Part shown: positions 27,392-35,725 of the stretch, piece by piece
How positions within the stretch are numbered: the stretch's first letter is position 1
Layout: every line of letters begins with the position of its first letter
From: Streptomyces avermitilis MA-4680 = NBRC 14893
Lineage (GTDB): Bacteria; Actinomycetota; Actinomycetes; Streptomycetales; Streptomycetaceae
Direction of reading: 5' to 3'
DNA: 64,000 nucleotides
Assembly (NCBI RefSeq): GCF_000009765.2
Contig: NC_003155.5
Location: 2,480,001-2,544,000 of the forward strand
Translations under genes and position numbers: made by a program
The notes under the pieces: generated by a model
The model's database searches: none
Told to the model about the DNA's origin: nothing
Seen by the model: only the letters and a program-made list of their open reading frames with translations

Positions 27392-28177
27392 ATGTCAGAG
27401 CAAGAGCTTTCCCAGCTGTCGGGGGGCATGGATGACGCTGCCCCCTGCCCTTGGCTGAAGGTCGAGGTACATCCGGCCGGCGACCGGCAGGTTGTCGTGG
27501 CGTACGGCGACATCGACGTCGACACCGAAGCGATCCTGCAACGGGCTCTGCGCGAAGCTCTCGACCATTCGGTCAGCGGCGTGAACCTCGATCTCGGCGC
27601 CGTCGGCTTCTGCGACTGCGCCGGGCTCAACGTCCTGCTGCGCATGCGTCGGCATGCTCTGGCACATGGCAAGACACTCGCCGTCCAGGCCACCGGCCCG
27701 GCGACCGGAAAGCTGCTCACGATCACCGGCACACTGTCACTGTTCGACGTCACGGCCGGCCCCGGCACGCGCGCCAAGGGCCGGAACCCGCTTCCACCGG
27801 AACCGCACGACCCGAGCCGAGTCGACCACATCGACGGGACCGGCCGGGGCAGAGACGGAACCGACCTGGAAACCGACGGGACAATCGACGGAACAGTGGT
27901 CGACCTGCGCATCGAAGTCGGTCAGCTGCGGCGCGCCATGCAGACCCGGCCCGTGATCGATCTGGCCCGCGGTGTACTGATGGCGTCCTTCGGTCTGAGC
28001 GCCGAGGACGCCTGGACCGTGCTGGTCACGGTGTCCCAGCACACCAACACCAAACTGCACCAGATAGCCGAGGACCTGGTGAACACGGTCCAGGGAGCCC
28101 CGCTGCCCGAGCCGTTGCAGCGGCAACTCGCCGAGGCGGTCATGCCGTTCAGCCGGGTACGGAATGCGGGGGCGTGA
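27392..28177 (+). CDS. STAS-ANTAR fusion regulator
   Basis: 261 residues in two domains. Residues about 20-125 form a STAS domain (anti-sigma factor antagonist type), with the key loop reading VGFCDCAGLNVLLRMRR; the usual phosphorylatable Ser (FxDSxGL) is Cys here. A 45-residue Asp/Gly/Arg-rich linker follows. Residues about 170-240 are an ANTAR RNA-binding domain (VIDLARGVLMASFGLSAEDA then WTVLVTVSQHTNTKLHQIAE), which in other proteins binds dual-hexaloop RNA antiterminators. The ATG at 27392 is preceded by AGGAGCGG. The combination suggests coupling of partner switching to antitermination; this is inference from domains. Confidence 0.88.
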   Translation: MSEQELSQLSGGMDDAAPCPWLKVEVHPAGDRQVVVAYGDIDVDTEAILQRALREALDHSVSGVNLDLGAVGFCDCAGLNVLLRMRRHALAHGKTLAVQATGPATGKLLTITGTLSLFDVTAGPGTRAKGRNPLPPEPHDPSRVDHIDGTGRGRDGTDLETDGTIDGTVVDLRIEVGQLRRAMQTRPVIDLARGVLMASFGLSAEDAWTVLVTVSQHTNTKLHQIAEDLVNTVQGAPLPEPLQRQLAEAVMPFSRVRNAGA

Positions 28178-28251
28178 CGGCCCTGTCCGCGGCCGCCGCA
28201 CCGCGACCAGCGGGGCACAAGTGCGAGTGACGGATCCGCAGGTCTCACACT

Positions 28252-29559
28252 TCACCTCACACCGCACACCGCCGCACACCACCGCCGCCCCCGCCCGCCG
28301 CCCGCCACCCTTTCGCGCACGGCGGGGAAACGGGCGTCGACGACGAATCCCCCGACGGCCGTCGAGCCTGTGCGGATCTGTCCGCCGACGGCCGCGGCCC
28401 GCTCCCGCATGCCGAGCAGGCCGTGTCCGTCGGCCCGCTCGGTGTGGGGCGGCCCGGGTCCGTTGTCGCGGATACGCATGCGCAGGGCGTCCTCGGTGTA
28501 GATGAGCTCGACGTCGACGGCGGCGCCCGGCGCGTGCTTGCGGGCGTTGGTGAGGGACTCCTGGACTATGCGGTACGCGGCGAGTTCGAGGCCGGGTTCC
28601 AGTGTGCGCGGGGAGCCGGACAGGATGAGGCGGACCGACGTCGATCCGGACGCCTCGCGGGCCTCGTCGAGCAGTTCGCCCAGCCGGCGCAGGTCCGGCT
28701 GCGGTCGACGCTCGCCGCCGGTCACGGGCTCCGTGTCCTCCCGGAGTACGCCGAGCAGCCGGCGCATCTCGGTGAGGGCCGCGCGGGCGGTGTCCCCGAT
28801 GCCGAGCAGCCTGTCGGCGCCCACGGCGGGCATGCCGGGGGTGGCCACCCGGGCCGTCTCGGCCCGCACGGCGATCATGGAGATGTGGTGGCCGACGACG
28901 TCGTGGAGCTCACGGACGGTCCGGGCGCGCTCCCCGCGTGCGGCGTTCTCCCACTGGGTGCCGGCCATGACCTGCTGGACTGCCGTGTGTTCCCGCTGGT
29001 GTTCACCGGTCCGCCGGACCAGTCCGACGAGTGCGGCCACCGGCGCGAGCGCCGCGAGCAGGACCACCCGTGTGCGGAAGTCGGTGTCCTGGGACGCGGG
29101 CAGTGCCAGGGCGAGGAAGGGGGCGCCGAGCAGCACGGCCGCGACCGGGTGACCGCTGCGGCCGAGCCGGTACTGGGCGACGCACTGGGCGGCGAAGCCC
29201 GCGAGTGTCAGCGTCTGGAAGATCACGAGCGATCCGAAACTCGCGGCCGTGACGGTGACGCCGGCCGGCAGGGGGCGCAGCAGAGCCAACGGCAGTGCGG
29301 TGAACAGACACAACAGGCCGACCACCATGGCGAGTTGCACACCCGCGACGCCGCCGTCGCGGACGCCCGTCGTGGCGGACTCGGCGAACATCCGCGGGAT
29401 CGATCCGTGCCCCACGACGAATTCGGCCAGCGATTCCACGACCGCGAGGAGTCCGAGCAGCACCGAGAACACGCCGCGCGCATGCGGAAGTTCGACGCCA
29501 CGGTGCCGCGTCGTGCTCCAGGTGTCACGCCAGGCAGTCGCACGGTCCACGCCGGCCAT
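28252..29559 (-). CDS. sensor histidine kinase (HisKA_3, NarL-type)
   Basis: About 435 residues. The N-terminal half has several membrane segments (ARGVFSVLLGLLAVVESLAE, VAGVQLAMVVGLLCLFTALP and more). The dimerisation/phosphoacceptor site is RTVRELHDVVGHHISMIAVR; the C-terminal HATPase_c has RIVQESLTNARKHAPGA (N box) and DNGPGPP and GHGLLGMRERA (G boxes). The start is ATG 29559. No response regulator gene is adjacent on either side, which is unusual for this class. Upstream lies the GCAGTACG repeat array. The last 20 residues are Gly/Arg-rich and non-conserved. Signal unknown. Confidence 0.9.
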   Translation of the reverse strand: MAGVDRATAWRDTWSTTRHRGVELPHARGVFSVLLGLLAVVESLAEFVVGHGSIPRMFAESATTGVRDGGVAGVQLAMVVGLLCLFTALPLALLRPLPAGVTVTAASFGSLVIFQTLTLAGFAAQCVAQYRLGRSGHPVAAVLLGAPFLALALPASQDTDFRTRVVLLAALAPVAALVGLVRRTGEHQREHTAVQQVMAGTQWENAARGERARTVRELHDVVGHHISMIAVRAETARVATPGMPAVGADRLLGIGDTARAALTEMRRLLGVLREDTEPVTGGERRPQPDLRRLGELLDEAREASGSTSVRLILSGSPRTLEPGLELAAYRIVQESLTNARKHAPGAAVDVELIYTEDALRMRIRDNGPGPPHTERADGHGLLGMRERAAAVGGQIRTGSTAVGGFVVDARFPAVRERVAGGGRGRRWCAAVCGVR

Positions 29560-29636
29560 TATCGCAATGGGCGCCGGACGTGATCGTCCCTCTGGAGAGC
29601 CAGAACGCCGTCCCTCGGACGGGGGACGACATCGGG

Positions 29637-29758
29637 GCAGTACGCCAACACCGAGGCAGTACGCCGGGGCAGTACGCCAACACCGAGGCAGTACGCCGGG
29701 GCAGTACGCCAACACCGGGGCAGTACGCCGGACATCGAGGCAGTACGTCGGACACCGG
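29637..29758. repeat. seven-copy GCAGTACGYC array
   Basis: The 10-mer GCAGTACGCC starts at 29637, 29656, 29669, 29688, 29701 and 29720, with a variant GCAGTACGTC at 29740. Spacings alternate 19, 13, 19, 13, then 19 and 20, so the underlying unit is 32 bp (19 + 13). The array is 78-200 bp upstream of the histidine kinase start and 84-205 bp upstream of the deacetylase start, in a gap without genes. It looks like a multi-site operator or an expanded minisatellite; no replication gene is near to support an origin. Confidence 0.9.
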
Positions 29759-29801
29759 CCCCGCCTGCTCCCGATCGCACGCCCCTGCCATCCACCCCCC
29801 G

Positions 29802-29820
29802 CTATACACCACATGTATAG
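29802..29820. promoter_or_regulatory. palindrome CTATACA-N5-TGTATAG upstream of the deacetylase
   Basis: Perfect 7-bp arms with a 5-bp centre, ending 21 bases before the ATG at 29842. A related half-site (TGTACA) follows at 29827-29832. It is AT-rich against background and well placed as a repressor operator overlapping the promoter. Confidence 0.55.
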
Positions 29821-29841
29821 CTGTCATGTACATTGCGAGCT

Positions 29842-30627
29842 ATGCCTTCTCTGACCAAGAAGATGAAAAGACCGGGGACCAGGTTCCGTGCGGCCGCAGT
29901 TTGTGCGGCTGTCGTCTCCCTCGCCCTCCCCCTGGCGGGCTGCTCCTCGCTCGAGACCACCGCGCCCAGTGCCGCCCGGGCACATGCCGCCGGGGCCGCG
30001 GCCCGACTCGGGACCGTGGACTGCCGGCAGACCAAGTGCATCGCGCTGACCTTCGACGCCGGGCCCAGCGAGAACTCCGCGCGGCTGCTCGACATCCTCA
30101 AGGAGAAGAAGGTGCCCGCCACCTTCTTCCTGCTCGGCAAGCGGCACATCGAGAAGTATCCCGAGCTGGTCAAGCGCATGGCCGACGAGGACCACGAGGT
30201 GGCCAGCCACACCTGGGACCACAAGATCCTCACCCGGCTCAAGCCGGCGGAGATACGCGCGGAACTGGAACGGCCGAACAAGGACATAGAGCGGCTCACC
30301 GGGCGGCAACCGACCCTGATGCGGCCGCCGCAGGGTCGTACGAACGCGACGGTGCACAAGATCTGCCGGGAGCTGGGGATCTCCGAGGTGCTGTGGAGCG
30401 TGACCGCCAAGGACTACACGACCGACGACCCCAAGCTCATCCAGAAGCGCGTGCTGGCCCAGTCGAGCCGTGACGGGATCATCCTGCTCCACGACATCTA
30501 CCCGGGTACGGTCCCGGCCGTGCCCGGCATCATCGACGCACTGAAGGAACGCGGGTACGTCTTCGTCACCGTGCCGCAGCTGCTGGCGCCCGGCAAGGCC
30601 GAGCCGGGGACCGTCTACCGGCCCTGA
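29842..30627 (+). CDS. lipoprotein polysaccharide deacetylase (NodB domain)
   Basis: 261 residues. A lipoprotein signal ends in LALPLAGCSS, with the lipidated Cys near residue 34. The NodB homology domain follows: motif 1 reads ALTFDAGPSEN, motif 2 SHTWDHK (metal histidines), motif 3 RPPQGRTN, and later WSVTAKDYTTDDP and ILLHDIYPG. Motif 1 has Ala where most members have the second, metal-binding Asp (TFDDG). It probably acts outside the membrane on peptidoglycan or another N-acetylated glycan. The ATG at 29842 is used; no good ribosome binding site precedes it, so a leaderless or weakly initiated mRNA is possible. An in-frame ATG 21 bases later is an alternative. Confidence 0.88.
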   Translation: MPSLTKKMKRPGTRFRAAAVCAAVVSLALPLAGCSSLETTAPSAARAHAAGAAARLGTVDCRQTKCIALTFDAGPSENSARLLDILKEKKVPATFFLLGKRHIEKYPELVKRMADEDHEVASHTWDHKILTRLKPAEIRAELERPNKDIERLTGRQPTLMRPPQGRTNATVHKICRELGISEVLWSVTAKDYTTDDPKLIQKRVLAQSSRDGIILLHDIYPGTVPAVPGIIDALKERGYVFVTVPQLLAPGKAEPGTVYRP

Positions 30628-30663
30628 CGGACGGCCGGGCCACGGGGATACCCCGCGCGGCGC

Positions 30664-31962
30664 TCACCAGACCAGGTGCAGACTCCGCGGTGAGCGGTGG
30701 ATCAGGGTGGGGCGCATGGTCACGGGCCGGTCGTCGGCCGGCCGCAAGCCCGGCAGGCGGCGCGTCAACTGCTCCAGTGTGAGCCGCAGTTGCTCGCGGG
30801 CGAGCTGCGCGCCGGGGCAGCCGTGCACGCCGAAGCCGAAGGCGAGATGGCGGCGCGGGGTGCGGGTGATGTCGAACTCGTCGGGCCGCGGATGCCGTCC
30901 CCCGTCGCGGTTCGCCCCGCCGAAGGCCACGAACACCGATGCTCCCGCCGGGAGTTCGGTTCCGGCGAGCGTGACCGGCCGGGTGGTGACACGACGGAAG
31001 CCCTGGAGCGCGCTGTCGTAGCGGGCGGCCTCCTCGATGGCCGCGGGAATGCGCTCGGGCTCCGCGCACAGCAGCTCCCACTGCCGCGGGTGCCGCAGCA
31101 GGTTCAGTACCGTCGTGCCGATCAGGGCGGTCGTGGTCAGGTGCCCGGCGAGGAGCAGGTTCTGCAGATGCGCCACGATGTCGTGCCGCTGATCGAGCGT
31201 CAGCTCACCGTCTCCCGGCGCCACGGAGGCGATGATCTCGGAGGCCAGGTCCTCGCGCGGATCGGCACGGCGGTCGCGTACGAAGGCATCGAGGAGATGC
31301 TGCATGGCGACCACGTCCTGCGCGGCAACCACCTGCTCGTCCTCCGTCAGCGGACGGAAGAGGAGCTCTTCGGCGCGGTGCCCGCCGTACACGACGGCCG
31401 GCACGTCGGCGGGGTCGAGGCCGACGATTCTGCCGATGACGTCACCGGGCAGCCGGCGGGCATAGGCGGCCATCAGCTCGACGCGGCCGCTCTCCGCGCC
31501 GCTCAGGAACCTGTCGACGAGGGCGGTGGCGCGCTCCGCGGCGTACGGCAGCACGGCGGCGACGCGCGCGGGCGAGAGACCGCGCACGATCGGCGCCCGC
31601 AGCTCCTGATGGCGGGCGCCGTCCGCGGTCACCACGACCGGACGCCCGCCGAACCCTCCGCCGAGCACGGCGAGGGCGGCGGGCGCGGGCATGACATCGG
31701 GCCGCAGTGCGTTGGCCGAGGAGAAGTCGTCGGGCCTGCGCAGCACCTCCCGTACGTCCGCGTCCCGCGCCACCAGCCAGGCGTCCAGCTCGGGGACGTG
31801 CTCGAGGGCGGTGAACCGCCGCGCCCGCGCGTAGTGCGGGTAGGGGTCGCGCTGCAACTCGTCGAGCCTGCCGTGCAGTTCGAGGTCCACGGGGGGCGCC
31901 CTCCGGCCACGGATGCGGGTCGGCCCCATGGTGCCGTACAGGTGTGCGGGGCGGTAGGCCAT
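30664..31962 (-). CDS. cytochrome P450
   Basis: About 432 residues, a bacterial class I P450. The I-helix oxygen-binding motif is LAGHLTTTALIG, the ExxR motif is EEAARYDSALQGFRR, and the heme-binding signature is FGFGVHGCPGAQLARE. It is transcribed from ATG 31962 (an alternative ATG is at 31929). The DUF2278 gene just upstream is on the same strand. No ferredoxin or ferredoxin reductase gene is nearby, so redox partners must come from elsewhere. Substrate unknown. Confidence 0.93.
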   Translation of the reverse strand: MAYRPAHLYGTMGPTRIRGRRAPPVDLELHGRLDELQRDPYPHYARARRFTALEHVPELDAWLVARDADVREVLRRPDDFSSANALRPDVMPAPAALAVLGGGFGGRPVVVTADGARHQELRAPIVRGLSPARVAAVLPYAAERATALVDRFLSGAESGRVELMAAYARRLPGDVIGRIVGLDPADVPAVVYGGHRAEELLFRPLTEDEQVVAAQDVVAMQHLLDAFVRDRRADPREDLASEIIASVAPGDGELTLDQRHDIVAHLQNLLLAGHLTTTALIGTTVLNLLRHPRQWELLCAEPERIPAAIEEAARYDSALQGFRRVTTRPVTLAGTELPAGASVFVAFGGANRDGGRHPRPDEFDITRTPRRHLAFGFGVHGCPGAQLAREQLRLTLEQLTRRLPGLRPADDRPVTMRPTLIHRSPRSLHLVW

Positions 31963-31999
31963 TCCCGGACGGGCAGGGCGCGGCCCGTCCGGGCCCGGG

Positions 32000-33007
32000 T
32001 CAGAACACCACCGTCCACCCCTCGTGCGCGGCCTGCTCGGCGGTGTACGAGACGCCGTGCACCTTGAGGCCGTCGGCGTCCAGCAGGGTGATCTCGCCGC
32101 CATGGTTGCCCAGTTGGGCTCCGTCGGAGAGGGGTGCGCTCAGGGTGGCGCCCGCCGCGAGCGGGCCGGGCGGCACCGGGCCGCCGTGTCCCAGGCGATC
32201 GACGAGGCGCCAGCCGGTGAGGTCGACCGGGGCGGGCGAGGCGTTGATGAGCGTGACGCTCTCCGTCTCGGGGGCCGGGCCGGGCGGATTGACCAGGGCC
32301 GCCACGAGACGCACCGGCTGCAACCCGGGCTCGGGGCGGGGCCCGGCGACATCGAGGGCGTGGCCGGTGGCGTCGTCCGTGTGCCACTTCTGGCTCTGGA
32401 AGGCGAGGAACACGCCGACCCAGCGCGACTGGGCCGGGAAGTGGATCAGCAGCCCGCCGTCCTGCCAGACTCCGTCGTCGCCCTCGAAGCGACGGCTGTT
32501 GCCCTGGTTCATATGGATGTCGTGGACGCCGTTGCCGGGCAGGAAGTCGAAGACCTTGTCCCGGAGCTCGGCCTCGGGTCCCCAGCGCTCCCCGAAGACG
32601 TACATCCGCGCGGCCGGATCCTCCACCGCCCGGCGTACGTAGTGGTCGAGGATGTCGGCGAGGTCGTTGTCGGGGCCCTCCACCTCCGGCGGAAGCGTGC
32701 GCATCTTCGACGGGTCGAAGAGATTGCCGCGGACGAAGTCGAGATTGGGTCCGCCCGGCCCCGACGGCAGCTTGCTCCACCCGCTCACGAGGCCCTCCAG
32801 ACGGGCCGTGATGGGGTGACGGAAGTCCTCGTCGACCAGGTAGAGCAGCTCGGAGGGCCGCTCCTGGGACTTGACGTTGACCGAGGCGCGGTAGTGCGTG
32901 CCTTGATCGTCCGTCAGATGGACCTGGTAGTGCGGCGTGTCGGTGGAACCCTCGCGACGGACGTCGACCGCGCGTGCGATCAGTACGCCATAGGTCTTCA
33001 ACGGCAT
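32000..33007 (-). CDS. DUF2278 protein with lamin-tail-like C-terminal domain
   Basis: 335 residues. Residues 1-210 match the DUF2278/YukJ family (start MPLKTYGVLIARAVDVRREG, middle NGVHDIHMNQGN and WQDGGLLIHFP). Residues about 235-335 form an Ig-like domain of lamin-tail type (ESVTLINASPAPVDLTGWRL, then ITLLDADGLKVHGVSYTA). The ATG at 33007 precedes the conserved N-terminus. It lies 37 bases upstream of the P450 gene on the same strand, so the two may be co-transcribed. Function unknown; the family often occurs in bacterial accessory loci. Confidence 0.85.
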   Translation of the reverse strand: MPLKTYGVLIARAVDVRREGSTDTPHYQVHLTDDQGTHYRASVNVKSQERPSELLYLVDEDFRHPITARLEGLVSGWSKLPSGPGGPNLDFVRGNLFDPSKMRTLPPEVEGPDNDLADILDHYVRRAVEDPAARMYVFGERWGPEAELRDKVFDFLPGNGVHDIHMNQGNSRRFEGDDGVWQDGGLLIHFPAQSRWVGVFLAFQSQKWHTDDATGHALDVAGPRPEPGLQPVRLVAALVNPPGPAPETESVTLINASPAPVDLTGWRLVDRLGHGGPVPPGPLAAGATLSAPLSDGAQLGNHGGEITLLDADGLKVHGVSYTAEQAAHEGWTVVF

Positions 33008-33145
33008 GACGACCAACTTTCCCTGAGAGGGACGGGCGGATTGCTCCCCCGAGGGAATGGTAGTGGGATGTCATCATTTGTCGCTCAGTCGGTTCATACA
33101 TTCAGGGGTCGGGGGAGTCCTCGGTGATGCGCCTACGATCACTCC

Positions 33146-33595
33146 GTGGTCCTCTTCCTCCTCGAACGCGTCGCGCCGGTTTCCGTCGATCAGGCCTGGC
33201 ACCGGCTCACGGACTGGGAACGCCACGCGGCCGTGGTCCCGCTGACCCGGGTCACCGTCGCCACGCCGCCGCCGACCCGCGTCGGGACGCTCTTCGTGGC
33301 CCGCTCAGGAATCGGCCCGCTCGCCTTCGACGACCCGATGGAGGTCGTCGCCTGGCAGCCGCCGGGGGCGGGCGCCCCGGCCCTGTGCCGACTGGCGAAG
33401 AGGGGCGGCTTCGTCACGGGTTGGGCCGAGATCGAGGTGCATCCCTACGGTGACGGAGCCTCGCGGGTGGTGTGGCGGGAGGATCTGAGCGTGCGAGGGC
33501 TGCCGCACGCCTTCGACAGGCCCCTGGGCGCGGTGGCCCGACGGATGTTCGGCCGGGCGGTGGACGGGCTACTGCGGCCCGGCCCGGCCTCGTGA
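33146..33595 (+). CDS. SRPBCC-family protein
   Basis: 149 residues. The pattern FLLERVAPVSVDQAWHRLTD then WERHAAVVPLTRVTV matches START/SRPBCC ligand-binding proteins (polyketide cyclase/dehydrase family), and the C-terminal amphipathic helix RPLGAVARRMFGRAVDGLL is typical. It starts at GTG 33146 with no strong ribosome binding site. Divergent from the DUF2278 gene, followed by a hairpin. Ligand unknown. Confidence 0.8.
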   Translation: MVLFLLERVAPVSVDQAWHRLTDWERHAAVVPLTRVTVATPPPTRVGTLFVARSGIGPLAFDDPMEVVAWQPPGAGAPALCRLAKRGGFVTGWAEIEVHPYGDGASRVVWREDLSVRGLPHAFDRPLGAVARRMFGRAVDGLLRPGPAS

Positions 33596-33674
33596 GAACC
33601 CCGGACCGAACCTACGCCCTCACCGGCCTCGGCCACCGCACGCTCGCCGTCGACCGGGCGAAAGCGTAGATCAC

Positions 33675-33703
33675 CGGGACCCGCGACCGTTGTGCGGGTC
33701 CCG
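33675..33703. terminator. hairpin after the SRPBCC gene
   Basis: CGGGACCCGC (33675-33684) and GCGGGTCCCG (33694-33703) pair perfectly around a 9-nt loop. Confidence 0.8.
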
Positions 33704-33782
33704 AACGGCGCCTCACGGTCCGGCGAGGACGGTCCTGCGGTCGCAGCCGGGTTGTCAGACCGCCGGTCTACAGTCGCGCTCC

Positions 33783-34493
33783 ATGACCGAGACCTCTCAC
33801 CTGCACACCACCCGGACGTCGTACGACGCCGTCGCAGTCGATTACGACAGGCTGCTCAGGAACCATCTGGCGCACCTGCCCTTCGACCGGGCCATGCTGG
33901 GAGCGTTCGCCGAGCGGGTGGTCGCCGAGGGCGGAGGGCCCGTCGGCGACCTGGGCTGCGGGCCCGGGCGGGTGACCGTCCATCTGAAGTCGCTCGGGCT
34001 GGATGCCTTCGGGATCGATCTGTCACCGGAGATGGTCGCGGTGGCCCGGCAGACCTACCCGGAACTGCGGTTCGACGTCGGGTCGATGACCGGACTCGAC
34101 CTCGACGACGGCTCACTCGCCGGAGCCCTCGCCTGGTATTCGCTCGTCCACACCCCGCAGCCGGAACTGCCGCCTGTCTTCGCGGAGTTCCATCGGGTGC
34201 TCGCTCCCGGCGGACATCTCCTCATCGCCTTCAAGGCGGGCGACGAGTGCGTCCACCTGGAGCACGCCTACGGCCACGATCTGTCCCTGGACGTCTACCG
34301 CTTCCCGCCCGAGCGGATCTCCGAGTTGTTGCGCGAGGCCGGTTTCGTCGAGGTCGCCCGGCTGGTGCGGGAAGCCGACGCGAGCTGGGAGAAAACCCCA
34401 CAGGCATACCTGCTGGCACGCAAGCCCGCCCAGCCGCGAGCCCCCCGGCCGGATACGCCAGAGGCCTCCACCCGAGACGCAGCGGCCTCCTGA
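33783..34493 (+). CDS. class I SAM-dependent methyltransferase
   Basis: 236 residues. SAM-binding motif I reads VGDLGCGPGRVTVHLKSLGL, followed by GIDLSPEMVAVARQ (motif II) and FHRVLAPGGHLLIAFK (motif post III). An N-terminal YDAVAVDYDRLLRNHL block fits the Methyltransf_11/25 group. The ATG at 33783 is preceded by no clear Shine-Dalgarno. It converges with the xdhC-type gene (only 8 bases apart). The C-terminal 25 residues are Pro/Ala-rich. Substrate unknown. Confidence 0.88.
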   Translation: MTETSHLHTTRTSYDAVAVDYDRLLRNHLAHLPFDRAMLGAFAERVVAEGGGPVGDLGCGPGRVTVHLKSLGLDAFGIDLSPEMVAVARQTYPELRFDVGSMTGLDLDDGSLAGALAWYSLVHTPQPELPPVFAEFHRVLAPGGHLLIAFKAGDECVHLEHAYGHDLSLDVYRFPPERISELLREAGFVEVARLVREADASWEKTPQAYLLARKPAQPRAPRPDTPEASTRDAAAS

Positions 34494-34501
34494 GCCACCG
34501 C

Positions 34502-35653
34502 TCAGGCCACCGACCCGATCCGCCCCGCCATGCTCGACGCGGCGTCGTGGTGGATCGGGGTGTGGGCGCCGGTCAGGGAGACCCCGCTGCCGCCGCGACG
34601 GCCCGCGACGATCTCCGCGGCGATGGACAGGGCGGTCTCCTCCGGCGTACGGGCACCGAGGTCCAGGCCGATGGGCGAGCGCAGCCGTGCCAGTTCCAGT
34701 TCCGTGACGCCGACGGCGCGCAGGCGGTCGTTGCGGTCCAGGTGGGTGCGGCGGGATCCCATCGCGCCGACGTACGCGACCGGGAGGCGCAGCGCCAGCT
34801 TCAGCAGCGGTACGTCGAACTTGGCGTCGTGGGTCAGGACGCACAGGACCGTCCGGCCGTCCACCTGGGTGCGCTCCAGGTATGTGTGCGGCCACTCGAC
34901 GACGATATCGTCGGCCTCCGGGAAGCGCGTACGTGTCGCGAAGACGGGGCGGGCGTCGCACACCGTCACGTGGTAGTTCAGAAACCTGCCGATGCGGACC
35001 AGCGCCGACGCGAAGTCGATCGCACCGAAGACGATCATGCGCGGTGGCGGGACGGAGGATTCGACGAGGACCGTGAGCGGTGCTCCGCAGCGAGCGCCCT
35101 GCTCTCCCGTCTCCAGCGTGCCGGTGCGGCCCGCGTCCAGGAAGGCGCCGGCCTCCCCCGCCACCGTGCGGTCCAGTTCGGGGTGGGCGCCGAAGCCGCC
35201 CTCGTACGAGCCTTCGGGGCGGACCAGCAGCGCGCGTCCCAGCAGCTCCGCGGGGCCGGTGACGATCCGTGCCACGGCCGCCGCCTCCCCGTGCGCCGCG
35301 GCGGCCAGCGCGGCCGCGTACACCGGCCGGGCGGGATCGGCCGCCCGGACCGGTGTGACGAGGATGTCGATGACGCCGCCGCAGGTCAGTCCGACGGCGA
35401 AAGCGTCCGTGTCGCTGTACCCGAAGCGCTCCAGGACGGTTTCGCCGTCCTCGAGCGCCTGCCGGCACAGCTCGTACACGGCGCCCTCCACGCAGCCGCC
35501 GGAGACCGAGCCGATCGCCGTGCCGTCGGCGTCCACCGCGAGGGCGGCGCCGGGCTGGCGGGGTGCGCTGCCGCCGACGGCCACCACGGTGGCCACGGCG
35601 AAGTCGCGTCCCCGCTCGACCCACCGGTGCAGCTCTTCGGCGATGTCCAGCAT
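34502..35653 (-). CDS. xdhC: XdhC/CoxI-family molybdenum hydroxylase maturation factor
   Basis: 383 residues. The N-terminal XdhC/CoxI domain has VAVGGSAPRQPGAALAV and GSVSGGCVEGAVYELCRQAL; the C-terminal XdhC_C Rossmann-like domain has MIVFGAIDFASALVRIG and PLLKLALRLPVAYVGAMGSRR. Known role of the family: binding and inserting the (sulfurated) molybdenum cofactor into xanthine dehydrogenase. It is the last gene of the minus-strand cluster after the purine permease and the three dehydrogenase subunits. Confidence 0.93.
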   Translation of the reverse strand: MLDIAEELHRWVERGRDFAVATVVAVGGSAPRQPGAALAVDADGTAIGSVSGGCVEGAVYELCRQALEDGETVLERFGYSDTDAFAVGLTCGGVIDILVTPVRAADPARPVYAAALAAAAHGEAAAVARIVTGPAELLGRALLVRPEGSYEGGFGAHPELDRTVAGEAGAFLDAGRTGTLETGEQGARCGAPLTVLVESSVPPPRMIVFGAIDFASALVRIGRFLNYHVTVCDARPVFATRTRFPEADDIVVEWPHTYLERTQVDGRTVLCVLTHDAKFDVPLLKLALRLPVAYVGAMGSRRTHLDRNDRLRAVGVTELELARLRSPIGLDLGARTPEETALSIAAEIVAGRRGGSGVSLTGAHTPIHHDAASSMAGRIGSVA

Positions 35654-35725
35654 CTCTCGGTCTCCTTTGACTGCGGTTGCGGTGGGGGCTTTCCCCGACG
35701 TTTCCCGACGTTTCCCGACGGGCGT

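Noticed and set aside
29637..29758. CRISPR array
   Set aside because: Repeats are only 10 bp with 3-10 bp spacers of nearly identical sequence, and no cas genes are present.
29637..29758. Plasmid-type iteron replication origin
   Set aside because: No rep gene, DnaA box cluster or AT-rich unwinding element next to it; chromosomal context.
33472..33669. Short plus-strand frame overlapping the SRPBCC gene 3' end
   Set aside because: Starts inside a real gene, no ribosome binding site, no homology visible.
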